Source: Rikenellaceae bacterium DTU001
GTDB lineage: Bacteria > Bacteroidota > Bacteroidia > Bacteroidales > DTU049
NCBI GenBank assembly: GCA_001512885.1
Contig: LFSZ01000003.1
Coordinates: 1-33,136 of the forward strand
DNA length: 33,136 nucleotides
Direction of reading: 5' to 3'
This document shows, one piece after another, positions 16,054 through 27,199 of the stretch (position 1 is its first letter; each line of letters opens with the position of its first letter). Both the position numbers and the translations under genes were made by a program. The notes under the pieces are model-generated. The model did no database searches. It was not told where the DNA came from and saw only the letters and a list, made by a program, of their open reading frames with translations.

Positions 16054-16293
16054 TTAATCAATAATTACTCTGATTTTATTATCTTTGACCTCTACTACTC
16101 CACTTTCTATTTCAAACATTTTAAATTCATCATTTATTTTTAATTTAATAGTACCCTTTTCAAGTATAGATAATAAAGGTGCATGATTTGGTAAAACCTG
16201 GAAAGGACTTACATAACCTGGTAACCATATCGTATCTACTACACCTTCAAAAATGACCTCTTTTGGATTTATTAATTTAACATATAGCGACAT
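16054..16293 (-). CDS. atpC: F1Fo ATP synthase epsilon subunit, short form
   Basis: The rotor-stalk subunit of F1. The 79 residues cover only the N-terminal beta-sandwich domain: LYVKLINPKEVIFEG, VLPNHAPLLSILEKG and VEVKDNKIRVIID. The C-terminal helical hairpin of longer epsilon subunits, which can brake ATP hydrolysis, is absent. The stop is clean, with no frameshift visible, and short epsilon subunits are common in Bacteroidetes, so this is probably natural. It starts 39 bp after atpD on the same strand. Other ATP synthase genes are not in the window; separation of atpD-atpC from the rest is known in this phylum. Confidence 0.92.
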   Translation of the reverse strand: MSLYVKLINPKEVIFEGVVDTIWLPGYVSPFQVLPNHAPLLSILEKGTIKLKINDEFKMFEIESGVVEVKDNKIRVIID

Positions 16294-16332
16294 AATACAT
16301 CATTTAAAATTTTATTAGCAAAAAAAAAATTA

Positions 16333-17841
<1,509 letters not shown>

Positions 17842-17857
17842 CTATTTTTTATAAAGG

Positions 17858-17888
17858 CAAAGATATTATATTTTTGCTATATCACAAA
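17858..17888 (-). promoter_or_regulatory. Promoter of atpD-atpC
   Basis: On the minus strand TTTG (17885-17888), a 19-bp spacer, and TATCTTTG (17858-17865) match both elements of the Bacteroidetes housekeeping promoter. The -7 box is 22 bp from the ATG at 17835. This is the clearest two-box promoter in the window. Confidence 0.6.
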
Positions 17889-18040
17889 ATTATAATATAA
17901 AAAAATAAATAAATACAATCTATTTAATTTGAAAGAATATTTGTGTATTTGTTTTATTAATAAAATAATATTGGCCCTTTTATCTAAAATATGCTTAACA
18001 AAATTATTTATGAAATAAAATTATTTTATTACTCAAGATT

Positions 18041-18059
18041 AATTAAAAAATTTTTAATT
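18041..18059. repeat. Perfect AT inverted repeat upstream of the DUF2723 gene
   Basis: AATTAAAAA and TTTTTAATT are 9-base arms around a single A, ending 13 bp before the -7-like box. Its arms are nearly the same as those of the hairpin upstream of panD (595-621). Confidence 0.3.
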
Positions 18060-18072
18060 TTCAAAAATTATT

Positions 18073-18080
18073 TAACTTCG
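18073..18080 (+). promoter_or_regulatory. Weak -7-like box for the DUF2723 gene
   Basis: TAACTTCG differs at one position from TAnnTTTG and lies 31 bp before the ATG. No -33 box is evident. Confidence 0.3.
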
Positions 18081-18111
18081 CAGAAATTTTTAATAATAAA
18101 AATTATTAATA

Positions 18112-21100
18112 ATGAAAAAGTATACACTATGGAATAATGTAATTGGGTGGATAATATTTGGCATAGCAGCCTTTGTTTATTTATCTACAATAGAACCTAC
18201 TACTAGTTTTTGGGATTGTGGAGAATATATTGCCACATCATACAAATTACAAGTAGGTCACCCACCTGGGGCACCAACATTTCAATTATTAGCACGTTTT
18301 TTTACTTTGTTTACAAATGATGTTACTAAAGTAGCCATGTGTGTTAATTGTATGAGCGCCCTTATGAGTGCTTTTACAATCTTATTTTTATTTTGGACTA
18401 TTACTTATTTTGCTTCTAAGATATTAATTAAAAATGAGGAGAGTTACTCGCTATATAATATTATAGCTATATTGGGGGCAGGAGTGGTTGGAGCATTAGC
18501 TTTTGCTTTTACTGATTCTTTTTGGTTCAATGCCGTAGAAGGTGAGGTTTATGCCACCTCATCATTTTTCACAGCTATTACTTTTTGGGCAGCTACTAAG
18601 TGGGAAAGAAATGCTGATGATCCACATTCTTTTAAATGGTTGATATTTATTGTTTTTCTTATTGGTCTAGCTATTGGAGTGCATTTATTAAATATATTAG
18701 CTATACCCGCCATAGTGCTTATTTTTTATTATAGAAAATATAAACCTACAACTAAAAAAACTATTTGGGCTCTAATAATAGGCATAGTTATATTAGGTTT
18801 ATTGTTTATGGTTATAATACCTGGGGTAGTGTGGTTAGCTGGCAAAATTGAAATCTTTTTTGTAAATACATTGGGGTTACCATTCAATTCAGGCACAATA
18901 TTTTTCTTTATATTTGTCATTGGCGGAATAGCTTTTGCTATATGGTATACTCAGAAGCATAAATTGTTATTGGCCAATTCTATATGGTTAGCATTGGCTT
19001 TCCTTTTAATAGGTTATTCTACATTTTTGATACTTCCTATTAGATCTAATGCTGACACTCCTATTAATGAAAATGCACCAAAGACTGCTCCTGCTCTATT
19101 AGCATATCTCAATAGAGAACAATATGGTACGACCCCCTTATTATTTGGTCCATACTTCAATGCACCTTATGCACCTCGTAGTGAATGGAAAAATCGTAGT
19201 CCTGTTTACGAAAAAGATGAACAAGCAAAAAAATATATAATCATAGATAAACGAGAAAAATCTATGCCTGCCTATGATAAACGTTTTACAACATTTTTCC
19301 CTCGCATGTGGAGTAATCAAGAATCCTATCACGAAAATGCATATAGAGATTGGGGCAAGGTAAAAGGTGTCCCTATACGTGTAAATGTAGATGGAGAAAC
19401 TAAAGTAATTTATAAGCCTACTTTCATAGAAAATCTTAGATTTTTCTTTACTTATCAGGTAGGGCATATGTATGTTAGGTATTTCTTTTGGAATTTTGTA
19501 GGTCGTCAAAATGATATTCAGGGACATGGGGACCCTATGAATGGTAATTGGGAATCTGGCATTACTTTTATAGACAACATACATCTAGGTAATACAACTG
19601 AATATCCTACATATATGAAAGAAAATAGAGCGAGAAATCATTATTATTTTTTGCCTCTCATATTAGGGTTAGTAGGTCTATTTTATCAACTAAATAAAAA
19701 TAGTAAAAATACACTTGTAATATTTATGCTATTTTTTATGACAGGTCTAGCTATAGTTATTTATCTAAATCAAACTCCATATCAACCACGAGAGCGTGAT
19801 TATTCATATGTGGGTTCTACCTATGCATATGCTATGTGGATAGGATTAGGTGTATTAGCCGTTAGTGACGGTATTAAAAAATTGATTAAAAAAGAAAATA
19901 TAGCTGCTCCTATCATAGCTACTATTATTACTTTAGGATTAGTACCGTGTATAATGGCTAGCGAAAATTGGGATGATCATAATAGATCTAATCGATATAC
20001 AGCTAGGGATATTGCAAAAATGTATTTAGACTCCTGTGAACCAAACGCCATATTATTCACAGTTGGGGATAATGATACATTTCCCCTATGGTATGCTCAA
20101 GAAGTAGAAAATCATCGCACAGATATTAGGGTAGCTAATTTATCACTATTGCAAACTGATTGGTATGGCGATCAAATGAAAAGAAAAGTTTACCTTTCTG
20201 ATCCATTACCTATTTCTATGGATCATATTGCTTATAGATCTGGCACAAGAGATATAATCTACATCTTTGATCAGATCAAAGAATCAATTAATTTAATAGA
20301 ATATTTTGATATAATAAATAACAATAATGATGCATTTGCATTAAATGATCCAGTTTTTGGTAGATTAGATTATTTACCTGGTAAAGTATTTTATGTGCCA
20401 GTAGATAAAGAAAAAGTATTGAGCCTAGGCATAGTACCTGAAAAATATAAAGACAGTATAGTAGATAGTGTATTCATTAATATAAATCGAACAGCTATCA
20501 CTAAAGCTCAACTTTTTTTATTAGATATTCTCGCTCATAGTGATTGGGAACGTCCCATATATTTCTCCACTACAAGTGGACAAGAATCATATATGGGTTT
20601 AGAAAAATATTTCTTTCAAGAAGGTATAACTTATCATTTATTACCTGTTAAAGCAAATTCTATTGATATGTATGCTGGTGTGGTCAATACAGAGGTAATG
20701 TATGATAATTTTATGAAATTTAAATGGGGTAATATAAAAGATCCCAAGGTATATCTAGATGAAACTAATTTAAGAATGGCTAAAACTCTTCGCAGTATAG
20801 TTTCTGGTAGATTAGCTACTTATCTTATAAATGAAAATAAAAGAGATTCTGCCTTGAAGGTGCTAAATATAGCTATGGAAGAATTGCCAGAAAATAAAGT
20901 ACCATATGACTTATACATTTTACCAATTATAGAAAGTTATTTAAATGTAGGTGCTCTAGATCTAGCCAAACCTATAATGCAACGAACAGCTGACATATCA
21001 ATAGAATATCTCAAATATATCTACTCCTTGCCTGCTAAAAAACATAGATTATTGGATTTAGATAAACAGCAATATTTGTTTCTATTACATTCTGTGCTAA

Positions 21101-21192
21101 GATATGCTGATCAGTATAAGATGAAGGATATAATGGATACATATATGAATCAGTTTGAACATTACTATCATTTATATACTACTAAAGGGTAA
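18112..21192 (+). CDS. DUF2723 membrane glycosyltransferase-like protein (PMT-2/GT-C type)
   Basis: A large polytopic membrane protein of 1026 residues, of the DUF2723 family found mainly in Bacteroidetes. It resembles protein O-mannosyltransferases and is a candidate for the general protein O-glycosylation of this phylum. The first loop has Asp35 and Glu38 in TTSFWDCGEYI, the position of the GT-C acidic catalytic pair, then GHPPGAPTF. Many hydrophobic helices fill residues 10-330 and 510-640, followed by YQPRERDYSYVGSTYAYA and a soluble C-terminal region with VGDNDTFPLWYAQEVE. The final 200 residues look helical and repeat-like, possibly TPR-type. It is monocistronic with AT-rich flanks. The acceptor and sugar donor are unknown. 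Confidence 0.88.
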   Translation: MKKYTLWNNVIGWIIFGIAAFVYLSTIEPTTSFWDCGEYIATSYKLQVGHPPGAPTFQLLARFFTLFTNDVTKVAMCVNCMSALMSAFTILFLFWTITYFASKILIKNEESYSLYNIIAILGAGVVGALAFAFTDSFWFNAVEGEVYATSSFFTAITFWAATKWERNADDPHSFKWLIFIVFLIGLAIGVHLLNILAIPAIVLIFYYRKYKPTTKKTIWALIIGIVILGLLFMVIIPGVVWLAGKIEIFFVNTLGLPFNSGTIFFFIFVIGGIAFAIWYTQKHKLLLANSIWLALAFLLIGYSTFLILPIRSNADTPINENAPKTAPALLAYLNREQYGTTPLLFGPYFNAPYAPRSEWKNRSPVYEKDEQAKKYIIIDKREKSMPAYDKRFTTFFPRMWSNQESYHENAYRDWGKVKGVPIRVNVDGETKVIYKPTFIENLRFFFTYQVGHMYVRYFFWNFVGRQNDIQGHGDPMNGNWESGITFIDNIHLGNTTEYPTYMKENRARNHYYFLPLILGLVGLFYQLNKNSKNTLVIFMLFFMTGLAIVIYLNQTPYQPRERDYSYVGSTYAYAMWIGLGVLAVSDGIKKLIKKENIAAPIIATIITLGLVPCIMASENWDDHNRSNRYTARDIAKMYLDSCEPNAILFTVGDNDTFPLWYAQEVENHRTDIRVANLSLLQTDWYGDQMKRKVYLSDPLPISMDHIAYRSGTRDIIYIFDQIKESINLIEYFDIINNNNDAFALNDPVFGRLDYLPGKVFYVPVDKEKVLSLGIVPEKYKDSIVDSVFININRTAITKAQLFLLDILAHSDWERPIYFSTTSGQESYMGLEKYFFQEGITYHLLPVKANSIDMYAGVVNTEVMYDNFMKFKWGNIKDPKVYLDETNLRMAKTLRSIVSGRLATYLINENKRDSALKVLNIAMEELPENKVPYDLYILPIIESYLNVGALDLAKPIMQRTADISIEYLKYIYSLPAKKHRLLDLDKQQYLFLLHSVLRYADQYKMKDIMDTYMNQFEHYYHLYTTKG

Positions 21193-21318
21193 AAACAATA
21201 TTTTGATCTATATTTTTTTTGAAATTTGATTTAAGATGTTTGATTAATAATATTTTATCCGATTTATTATTTAGTAATATGAACTTTAGACTCTAATTTT
21301 ATCTAATTTTACTTTTAT

Positions 21319-21361
21319 TAAAAGAATAATTAATTTTATTACTTTATAAATAATTCTTTTA
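21319..21361. terminator. Hairpin between convergent DUF2723 and birA genes
   Basis: TAAAAGAAT and ATTCTTTTA are 9-base complementary arms separated by about 25 bases, placed between convergent stops. The loop is long, so this is only a candidate bidirectional terminator. Confidence 0.25.
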
Positions 21362-21419
21362 TATTTATTAAAAAAAAATATATTTATTGTAATATTTTTT
21401 GAAATGATCAGTTTAAAAT

Positions 21420-22172
21420 TTAATAAATCACTCTAAATTGATGGTGGTAAAATTTATTTATCATATTATTATTAAAGTTTTTTACTATTATCGCACCATC
21501 TTCTAAAATATCCATTATTTGCACTCTTAGTTTTTCTCTGCTTTCTAATAGTAAACCGTCTACTATATTTATTTTTAATGCCATTTTTTTATATTCTTGA
21601 TGAATAGTTTCTCCATCATAAAAAATAAAATTAGTTGTATCTATCAATGAGTTAAAAATAGACATCACTATTTCATAAACATCATAATCTTTATTAGTTA
21701 ATAATTTTAATGAAGTTGCATTAGGTATATCATCAGGAAAATTTATTTGATTTATATTGATGCCGAAGCCTGCTACCAAAGCGTGTATTTCATTACCCAT
21801 TATTACATTTTCTATAAGTATCCCACATATTTTTTTATTATTTATTACTATATCATTAGGCCACTTGATAGTAAATTTATCTTCATTTAAAATTTTATTT
21901 AATTCTTTGCAAATATTCACAGCTACCCATTCACTAAACAAAAATAATGGAATATCTTTAACATTTATAGGATCTTTAAATCTCCACAAAATCGTTGCGG
22001 CTATATTATTATTAGCTTCGCTGTACCATTTTTTTTTACCCTGTCCTTTACCATTAGTCTGATATAAAGCATTAAATAAAACAAAAGAATCTAAAGAATA
22101 ATTTTGCCAATTTTTAATAGCTTCTACATTAGTAGATTCGATTATTTTAAAGTTTTTTATTTCTATGTTCAT
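21420..22172 (-). CDS. birA: Biotin--[acetyl-CoA-carboxylase] ligase
   Basis: It activates biotin with ATP and attaches it to a lysine of biotin carboxyl carrier proteins. The 250-residue protein lacks the N-terminal helix-turn-helix of E. coli BirA, so it is a ligase without repressor function. Motifs: STNVEAIKNW, the biotinyl-AMP loop QTNGKGQGKKKWYSE (Lys/Gln-rich variant of GRGRRGRxW), IKWPNDIVINNKKICGILIE, and AGFGININQ. It is divergently transcribed from rsfS across 71 bp, an arrangement typical of Bacteroidetes (birA/rsfS/ftsH). Confidence 0.93.
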   Translation of the reverse strand: MNIEIKNFKIIESTNVEAIKNWQNYSLDSFVLFNALYQTNGKGQGKKKWYSEANNNIAATILWRFKDPINVKDIPLFLFSEWVAVNICKELNKILNEDKFTIKWPNDIVINNKKICGILIENVIMGNEIHALVAGFGININQINFPDDIPNATSLKLLTNKDYDVYEIVMSIFNSLIDTTNFIFYDGETIHQEYKKMALKINIVDGLLLESREKLRVQIMDILEDGAIIVKNFNNNMINKFYHHQFRVIY

Positions 22173-22187
22173 TACAATATTCTTTAG

Positions 22188-22195
22188 TAATTTTG
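22188..22195 (+). promoter_or_regulatory. -7 box for rsfS-ftsH
   Basis: TAATTTTG followed by CA is a full match to TAnnTTTG, in the 71-bp divergent region between birA and rsfS and 48 bp from the rsfS ATG. Confidence 0.5.
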
Positions 22196-22243
22196 CAAAA
22201 ATATTATAAATAAAAATAAAAATGAATAAAAAAGGGAAAGTGA

Positions 22244-22630
22244 ATGCAAAATAAAAACTTTATAAAAGACGTAAATAATGATATAATTTCTAAAGAAAAC
22301 ATTTTAAAAACCTTATATTTACTAAAGGCCCAAGAAATTGTAAGTATGAATATGGGGCAATTACCAAACTCGATTTGTGATTTTTTTATAATAGCTCATG
22401 GTACTTCATCTCTGCAAGTACGTAGTATAGCAGAAAATTTGATTTACGAGTTACGAAACCACTTTTGCTATCGTCCACACCATGTCGAAGGTTTACAAAA
22501 TGCAGAATGGATACTTATAGACTATGGCGATATAGTGATTCATCTTTTTTTAGAATCATCTCGTAGATTTTATGATTTAGAAAGTTTATGGGCAGACACT
22601 ACTATAGAAAAATTTGATGAACTATTATAA
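22244..22630 (+). CDS. rsfS: Ribosome silencing factor RsfS
   Basis: It binds ribosomal protein uL14 and keeps the large subunit from joining the small subunit in starvation. The 128-residue length is normal. Family signs are CDFFIIAHGTSSLQVRSIAENL, HHVEGLQNAEWILIDYGDIVIHLF, and RFYDLESLWAD near the end. The ATG at 22244 is the only usable start, since the ATG at 22222 runs into a stop after ten codons. It is the first gene of the forward cluster with ftsH and cdsA, as in many Bacteroidetes. Confidence 0.93.
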   Translation: MQNKNFIKDVNNDIISKENILKTLYLLKAQEIVSMNMGQLPNSICDFFIIAHGTSSLQVRSIAENLIYELRNHFCYRPHHVEGLQNAEWILIDYGDIVIHLFLESSRRFYDLESLWADTTIEKFDELL

Positions 22631-22766
22631 TATTAAAATAGTAATAAATAGTATTAATTGATTATAAATTTAATTAGTAATTTTGATTTTCAATTTTTAA
22701 AATAATAATTTGATAATTATTGCTAAAAAATTAAATAGTATATTTTTTGAACAGAAATAAGTAATT

Positions 22767-24758
22767 ATGGCACAAAAAACAAAAAGCAATAAATCTTTTT
22801 ATTGGGTATATATAATTATAATTGCAATATTTGCAATATTATTTTTCTATACTCCAGATAAAACACAGACAGAAGAGATTAGTTGGTTTAAATTAGAAGA
22901 GCTGATAAAAGAAAAAAATATTGAAAAAATAGAAGTTGTTAATAATGAATATGCTATTGTATATCCAAAGAAAAAAACAGAGACTAAGTCTAAAAAGGAT
23001 AATATATTTTCTTCGCCAGTAGAGCCACAGATAATGTATAAATATCCATTTATTAGTGCTGAAAATTTTGAGAAGCAACTATACGAAACTATATATACTG
23101 CTATAAAAAATGATACTATTGGCAAAGAACCCGCAGAGCAAAAAAAAGTAATAGAATCTTATCAAATACCAATAACTGCCAAAAAAGTAAAAAATTATTG
23201 GGGAGACATTTTTGGTTGGATTATCACATTTGCACTCATTATACTTTTATGGTTTTTTATTGCTAGATCATTAACAAAAAGTGCCCCTGGTGGTGGTGTT
23301 TTCAATGTAGGAAAGTCTAAACCCAAAGTAGTAGAAGGCGATAAGAAAATAGATGTTTCTTTCAAAGATGTGGCAGGCTTAGAGGAAGCTAAAATAGAAG
23401 TGCAGGAAATCATAGAATTTCTAAAAAATCCAACAAAATACACTAGATTAGGTGGTAAAATACCAAAAGGTGTTTTATTAATCGGGCCTCCTGGTACAGG
23501 AAAAACTTTGCTAGCCAAAGCTGTAGCTGGAGAAGCAGGGGTGCCATTTTTGTCTATGAGTGGTAGTGAATTTGTTGAGATGTTTGTAGGTGTAGGTGCT
23601 GCCAGGGTTAGAGATTTATTTGAACAAGCTAAAGCTAAAGCTCCATGTATTATTTTTATCGATGAGATAGATGCTATAGGTCGTGCGAGGGGTAGAACGC
23701 TCATTACTAGTGCTAATGATGAGCGCGAGAGCACACTTAATCAATTATTAGCTGAGATGGATGGCTTTAGCCCTAATGTAGGTCTCATAGTAATGGCTGC
23801 TACTAATAGAGCAGATGTTTTAGATAAAGCACTTTTACGTGCAGGTCGATTTGATAGATTGATTTATGTCGATTTGCCTGAACTAAAAGAAAGGGAAGAA
23901 ATCTTTAAAGTACACTTGCGTCCTTTAAAGTTAGCTGATGATGTAGATGTGAAATTATTAGCTCGCCAAACACCAGGCTTCTCAGGTGCAGATATAGCAA
24001 ATGTATGTAATGAAGCAGCTCTGATAGCTGCGAGAAAAAATAAAAATGCTGTTGATATGTCAGACTTTAATGATGCCATAGATCGCATTATCGGTGGATT
24101 AGAAAAACGTAGTAAGATAATAACACCAGAAGAGAAAAAAATTATTGCTTATCACGAATCTGGTCACGCTACAGTAAGTTGGTTTCTGCAATATGCCCAT
24201 CCACTCGTCAAAGTATCTATTGTCCCTCGAGGCAAAGCACTTGGGGCCGCTTGGTATCTGCCAACTGAAAGAAATATTATTACAAAAGAACAACTACTTC
24301 ATCAGATGGCTTCGGCTCTTGGTGGAAGAGTTTCTGAACAAGTATTTTTCGGAGATGTAAGTAGTGGAGCTATGAATGATCTCGAAATTGTTACTAAACA
24401 AGCTTATGCGGCAGTTACTTATTATGGATTCTCCGATGAAATCGGTACTTTGAGCTTTTATAATTCAAATCCTGATGAATTTTTCGGTTATCAAAAACCT
24501 TATAGTGAAAAAACTGCTGAAAAAATAGATAAAGAAGCTAAAAAACTTATAGAAGATGCTTATAATATTGCTTATAATATTATTAATGAGCATAAAGATC
24601 AGTTAAGTCAAATAGCACAGCAGTTACTGAAAAAAGAAGTTATTTTTAGAGAAGATGTAGAAGCAGTACTTGGAGCTCGCCCATGGCCTGATCCTGATGC
24701 AGAATTATTTTCTGATCAAGAAACAAATTATAACGAGGCTAATACTAATGAAAATTAG
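22767..24758 (+). CDS. ftsH: ATP-dependent zinc metalloprotease FtsH
   Basis: A membrane-bound hexameric AAA+ protease that degrades damaged or regulatory membrane proteins; in Gram-negatives it controls LPS synthesis through LpxC. 663 residues. TM1 spans about residues 11-28, a periplasmic domain follows, and TM2 lies at about 148-166. The AAA module has Walker A GPPGTGKT (about 240-247), Walker [13 protein letters not shown], and the arginine fingers in [10 protein letters not shown]. The protease has the zinc motif HESGH (about 463-467) and the third-ligand Asp in [14 protein letters not shown]. No key residue is missing. It follows rsfS by 136 bp and precedes cdsA by 26 bp. Confidence 0.98.
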   Translation: MAQKTKSNKSFYWVYIIIIAIFAILFFYTPDKTQTEEISWFKLEELIKEKNIEKIEVVNNEYAIVYPKKKTETKSKKDNIFSSPVEPQIMYKYPFISAENFEKQLYETIYTAIKNDTIGKEPAEQKKVIESYQIPITAKKVKNYWGDIFGWIITFALIILLWFFIARSLTKSAPGGGVFNVGKSKPKVVEGDKKIDVSFKDVAGLEEAKIEVQEIIEFLKNPTKYTRLGGKIPKGVLLIGPPGTGKTLLAKAVAGEAGVPFLSMSGSEFVEMFVGVGAARVRDLFEQAKAKAPCIIFIDEIDAIGRARGRTLITSANDERESTLNQLLAEMDGFSPNVGLIVMAATNRADVLDKALLRAGRFDRLIYVDLPELKEREEIFKVHLRPLKLADDVDVKLLARQTPGFSGADIANVCNEAALIAARKNKNAVDMSDFNDAIDRIIGGLEKRSKIITPEEKKIIAYHESGHATVSWFLQYAHPLVKVSIVPRGKALGAAWYLPTERNIITKEQLLHQMASALGGRVSEQVFFGDVSSGAMNDLEIVTKQAYAAVTYYGFSDEIGTLSFYNSNPDEFFGYQKPYSEKTAEKIDKEAKKLIEDAYNIAYNIINEHKDQLSQIAQQLLKKEVIFREDVEAVLGARPWPDPDAELFSDQETNYNEANTNEN

Positions 24759-24784
24759 TATTAATAAATATTTTTTATAAATTA

Positions 24785-25669
24785 ATGATGGCGGTAGAAG
24801 TAGATAATAAAAAAAAGTTTTCGGATTTACCTAAAAGGTCTTTAACTGCAATTATTTATGGTGTATTATGGTTAATAGGTATTTATTTTGGTGGATGGGT
24901 ATTAGCACTAGTAACTTATTTATTTTTCTCAATCGCTACTTTTGAACTAATAAAATTAATAAGTACATCTAAAAGTGAAAAAAATTATTTTTATACTATC
25001 TCTATAAGTGCAATCATTTTATTGATTATATCTCAGATTATCTTGTTTTTTAACTATAAAAAATTCTCATTTTTAAAAACTTTTTTTATTAATATACCAT
25101 CATTCAAATATTTAATTTTATTATCTATAATTATAATTTTTATCATACTAATATTAGAAATCATATATATTGTATTTTATAATAAACAATCAATAACAAA
25201 CTATTTCAAATTTTTAGCTTTTTTTATCTTTTGGATTATTATACCTATAATATCTATACAATTTTTAAATACATTTAATCATTTATTGATAAGTATTGTA
25301 TCTATATGGGTATTTGATACAATGGCATATATAATGGGAGTACTGGCTGGCAAACGTCCATTAGCCAAAGACATCTCTCCTAAAAAAAGTATAGAAGGAT
25401 TATTATATGGAGCTTTTCTCACTTATATAATTTTTGTAATTTATTTTAGTTTTATTGAGAAAAGAACAGACCTATACTGGATAGTAGCTATTTCTCCTTT
25501 TTTAGCAACTATAGGAGACTTATTAGAATCTAAGTTTAAAAGGGAAATAGGCGTAAAAGATACTGGAAATATATTGCCAGGTCATGGTGGTATGTTAGAT
25601 AGACTAGATAGTATTATATTTGCCATTCCTTTTATTGTTATATTAAATATTATAGTAATTATATTTTAA
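24785..25669 (+). CDS. cdsA: Phosphatidate cytidylyltransferase (CDP-diglyceride synthase)
   Basis: An inner-membrane enzyme that makes CDP-diacylglycerol from phosphatidate and CTP, the branch point to all phospholipids. The 294 residues are mostly membrane helices, and the C-terminal signature SKFKREIGVKDTGNILPGHGGMLDR matches the CdsA pattern fully, with the metal-binding Asp residues. The start MMAVEVDNKKK at 24785 is the first ATG; a second ATG follows at once. It lies 6 bp before psd, so the two steps of phosphatidylethanolamine synthesis share an operon. The missing intermediate enzyme, phosphatidylserine synthase (pssA), is not in this window. Confidence 0.96.
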   Translation: MMAVEVDNKKKFSDLPKRSLTAIIYGVLWLIGIYFGGWVLALVTYLFFSIATFELIKLISTSKSEKNYFYTISISAIILLIISQIILFFNYKKFSFLKTFFINIPSFKYLILLSIIIIFIILILEIIYIVFYNKQSITNYFKFLAFFIFWIIIPIISIQFLNTFNHLLISIVSIWVFDTMAYIMGVLAGKRPLAKDISPKKSIEGLLYGAFLTYIIFVIYFSFIEKRTDLYWIVAISPFLATIGDLLESKFKREIGVKDTGNILPGHGGMLDRLDSIIFAIPFIVILNIIVIIF

Positions 25670-25675
25670 AAATAT

Positions 25676-26341
25676 ATGGGCAAAGGATTACATCCAAGTG
25701 GTTATAATAACATTATCATAGGCTCAGTAATTATCATATTGATAGCTATTGGATTAATATTATTTCCTTTTCATTTATTGATAAAAGTATTGATTTTGAT
25801 CACAGCTATTATTTTGATAATTTGGATAGCATTATTTTTCAGAAAACCTAAAAAAACTGTTAATAATGCTGCTGATAATGAAATTTATTCACCAGCTTTT
25901 GGCAAAGTAGTAGTTTTAGAAAAAATATATGAAGATAGATACTTCAATGAGGAGCGTATTCAGCTATCTATTTTTATGAGCATGTCTAATATACACCTGA
26001 ATTTTATGCCTTGTAATGGCAAATTACTAAATAAAGAATATCAAAAAGGACACAACTATCATGCTCGAAAAGCAAAAGCCTCTATGCTAAACGAGATGTC
26101 TACACTTTTAATAGAATCAAATACTGGAAAACAAATATTAATGAGACAAATAGCAGGAGCTGCCGCGCGCAGAGTAGTTACTTTCATAGACAAAAATGAA
26201 TCTGCTAATGCTGGAGATACAATTGGCGTGATTCGTTTCGGTAGTCGCGTGGACCTTATTTTACCTGTTGATACAGAATTATACATTAAAGTAGGTGACA
26301 AAGTAAAAGGTGGATGGACATTAATAGGTAGATTTAAATAA
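25676..26341 (+). CDS. psd: Phosphatidylserine decarboxylase family proenzyme
   Basis: It decarboxylates phosphatidylserine to phosphatidylethanolamine at the membrane. It is of the short PSD class (221 residues, archaetidylserine decarboxylase-like), with two N-terminal hydrophobic helices (about 12-32 and 35-54). Residues 72-80 (SPAFGKVVV) and the stretch IFMSMSNIHLNFMPCNGK are family-typical. The self-cleavage site that makes the pyruvoyl group is Gly189-Ser190 in IRFGSRVDLILP. It follows cdsA by 6 bp and precedes lptB by 87 bp. The start fits the spacing to cdsA, and MGKGLHPSGY is a typical opening. Confidence 0.94.
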   Translation: MGKGLHPSGYNNIIIGSVIIILIAIGLILFPFHLLIKVLILITAIILIIWIALFFRKPKKTVNNAADNEIYSPAFGKVVVLEKIYEDRYFNEERIQLSIFMSMSNIHLNFMPCNGKLLNKEYQKGHNYHARKAKASMLNEMSTLLIESNTGKQILMRQIAGAAARRVVTFIDKNESANAGDTIGVIRFGSRVDLILPVDTELYIKVGDKVKGGWTLIGRFK

Positions 26342-26428
26342 AATTTAATAATGGATAATATTAATTGATTTTCTTTTTTTTGATAAAATTAGTTATTTAT
26401 AATTTTGAATTTATAAAAAAAATTTTAA

Positions 26429-27178
26429 ATGATATTAAAAGCTGAGAATTTAGTAAAAATATATGGCAAAAGGACAGTAGTAAAAGGAGTAACATTTGAT
26501 GTGAAACAAGGTGAAATAGTAGGTCTATTAGGTCCTAATGGTGCTGGGAAAACTACTTCATTTTACATGATAGTGGGCATTATAAAACCCAATGAAGGAA
26601 AAGTATTTTTAGATGATTTAGATATTACTAGTTATCCTATGTACAAAAGAGCTCAACTAGGAATAGGCTATTTAGCTCAAGAACCAAGTATATTTAGAAA
26701 TTTATCAGTTGAAAATAATATTAGAGTAGCATTAGAATTTACCAATCTATCACAAAAGCAACAAGATGAGAAGCTGGAGCAATTATTAAATGAATTTGGT
26801 CTACAACACATCAGAAAAAGCAAAGGCATACAACTCAGTGGTGGCGAGAGACGAAGAACCGAAATTGCGCGTTCGCTAGCTATAGATCCAAAATTTATGC
26901 TTTTAGATGAGCCCTTTGCAGGCATAGACCCAATAGCAGTAGAGGATATACAATCTATTATTTATAATCTAAAAACAAAAGGTATTGGTATTTTGATAAC
27001 TGATCATAATGTACACGAAACTCTATCTATCACAGACAGAGCTTACCTATTGATAGATGGTTCAATTCTAAAAAGTGGATCTGCTGAGGAACTGGCAAAT
27101 GATGAAGAAGTTAGAAGATTATATCTGGGAACTAATTTTGAACTACGCAAATATTTTGAATGTAATAATAATGAATAA
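26429..27178 (+). CDS. lptB: LPS export ABC transporter ATPase LptB
   Basis: The ATPase that powers extraction of LPS from the inner membrane by LptFG. 249 residues: Walker A GPNGAGKT (35-42), Q-loop [17 protein letters not shown]-like region, signature LSGGERRR, Walker [13 protein letters not shown], and the switch His in ITDHNVHET. The LptB hallmarks [13 protein letters not shown] and TDHNVHETL distinguish it from amino-acid transporter ATPases. lptF/lptG and lptA/C are elsewhere. It sits among phospholipid genes, in keeping with an envelope theme; it is followed by purD after 21 bp. Confidence 0.95.
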   Translation: MILKAENLVKIYGKRTVVKGVTFDVKQGEIVGLLGPNGAGKTTSFYMIVGIIKPNEGKVFLDDLDITSYPMYKRAQLGIGYLAQEPSIFRNLSVENNIRVALEFTNLSQKQQDEKLEQLLNEFGLQHIRKSKGIQLSGGERRRTEIARSLAIDPKFMLLDEPFAGIDPIAVEDIQSIIYNLKTKGIGILITDHNVHETLSITDRAYLLIDGSILKSGSAEELANDEEVRRLYLGTNFELRKYFECNNNE

Positions 27179-27199
27179 TAGATTTTTAAATTTTACTAT

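Noticed and set aside
16021-16066. TGATTA..TAATCA inverted and direct repeats between the sirtuin and atpC genes
   Set aside because: The arms are six bases of A/T-rich sequence in a very AT-rich gap, so chance is a sufficient explanation.
19141-19584. 147-residue minus-strand ORF inside the DUF2723 gene
   Set aside because: It is a shadow of the strongly supported forward gene and has no recognisable motif.
23195-23734. 179-residue minus-strand ORF inside ftsH
   Set aside because: It is antisense to the conserved AAA+ domain and has the Ser/Pro-rich composition usual for shadows of conserved genes.
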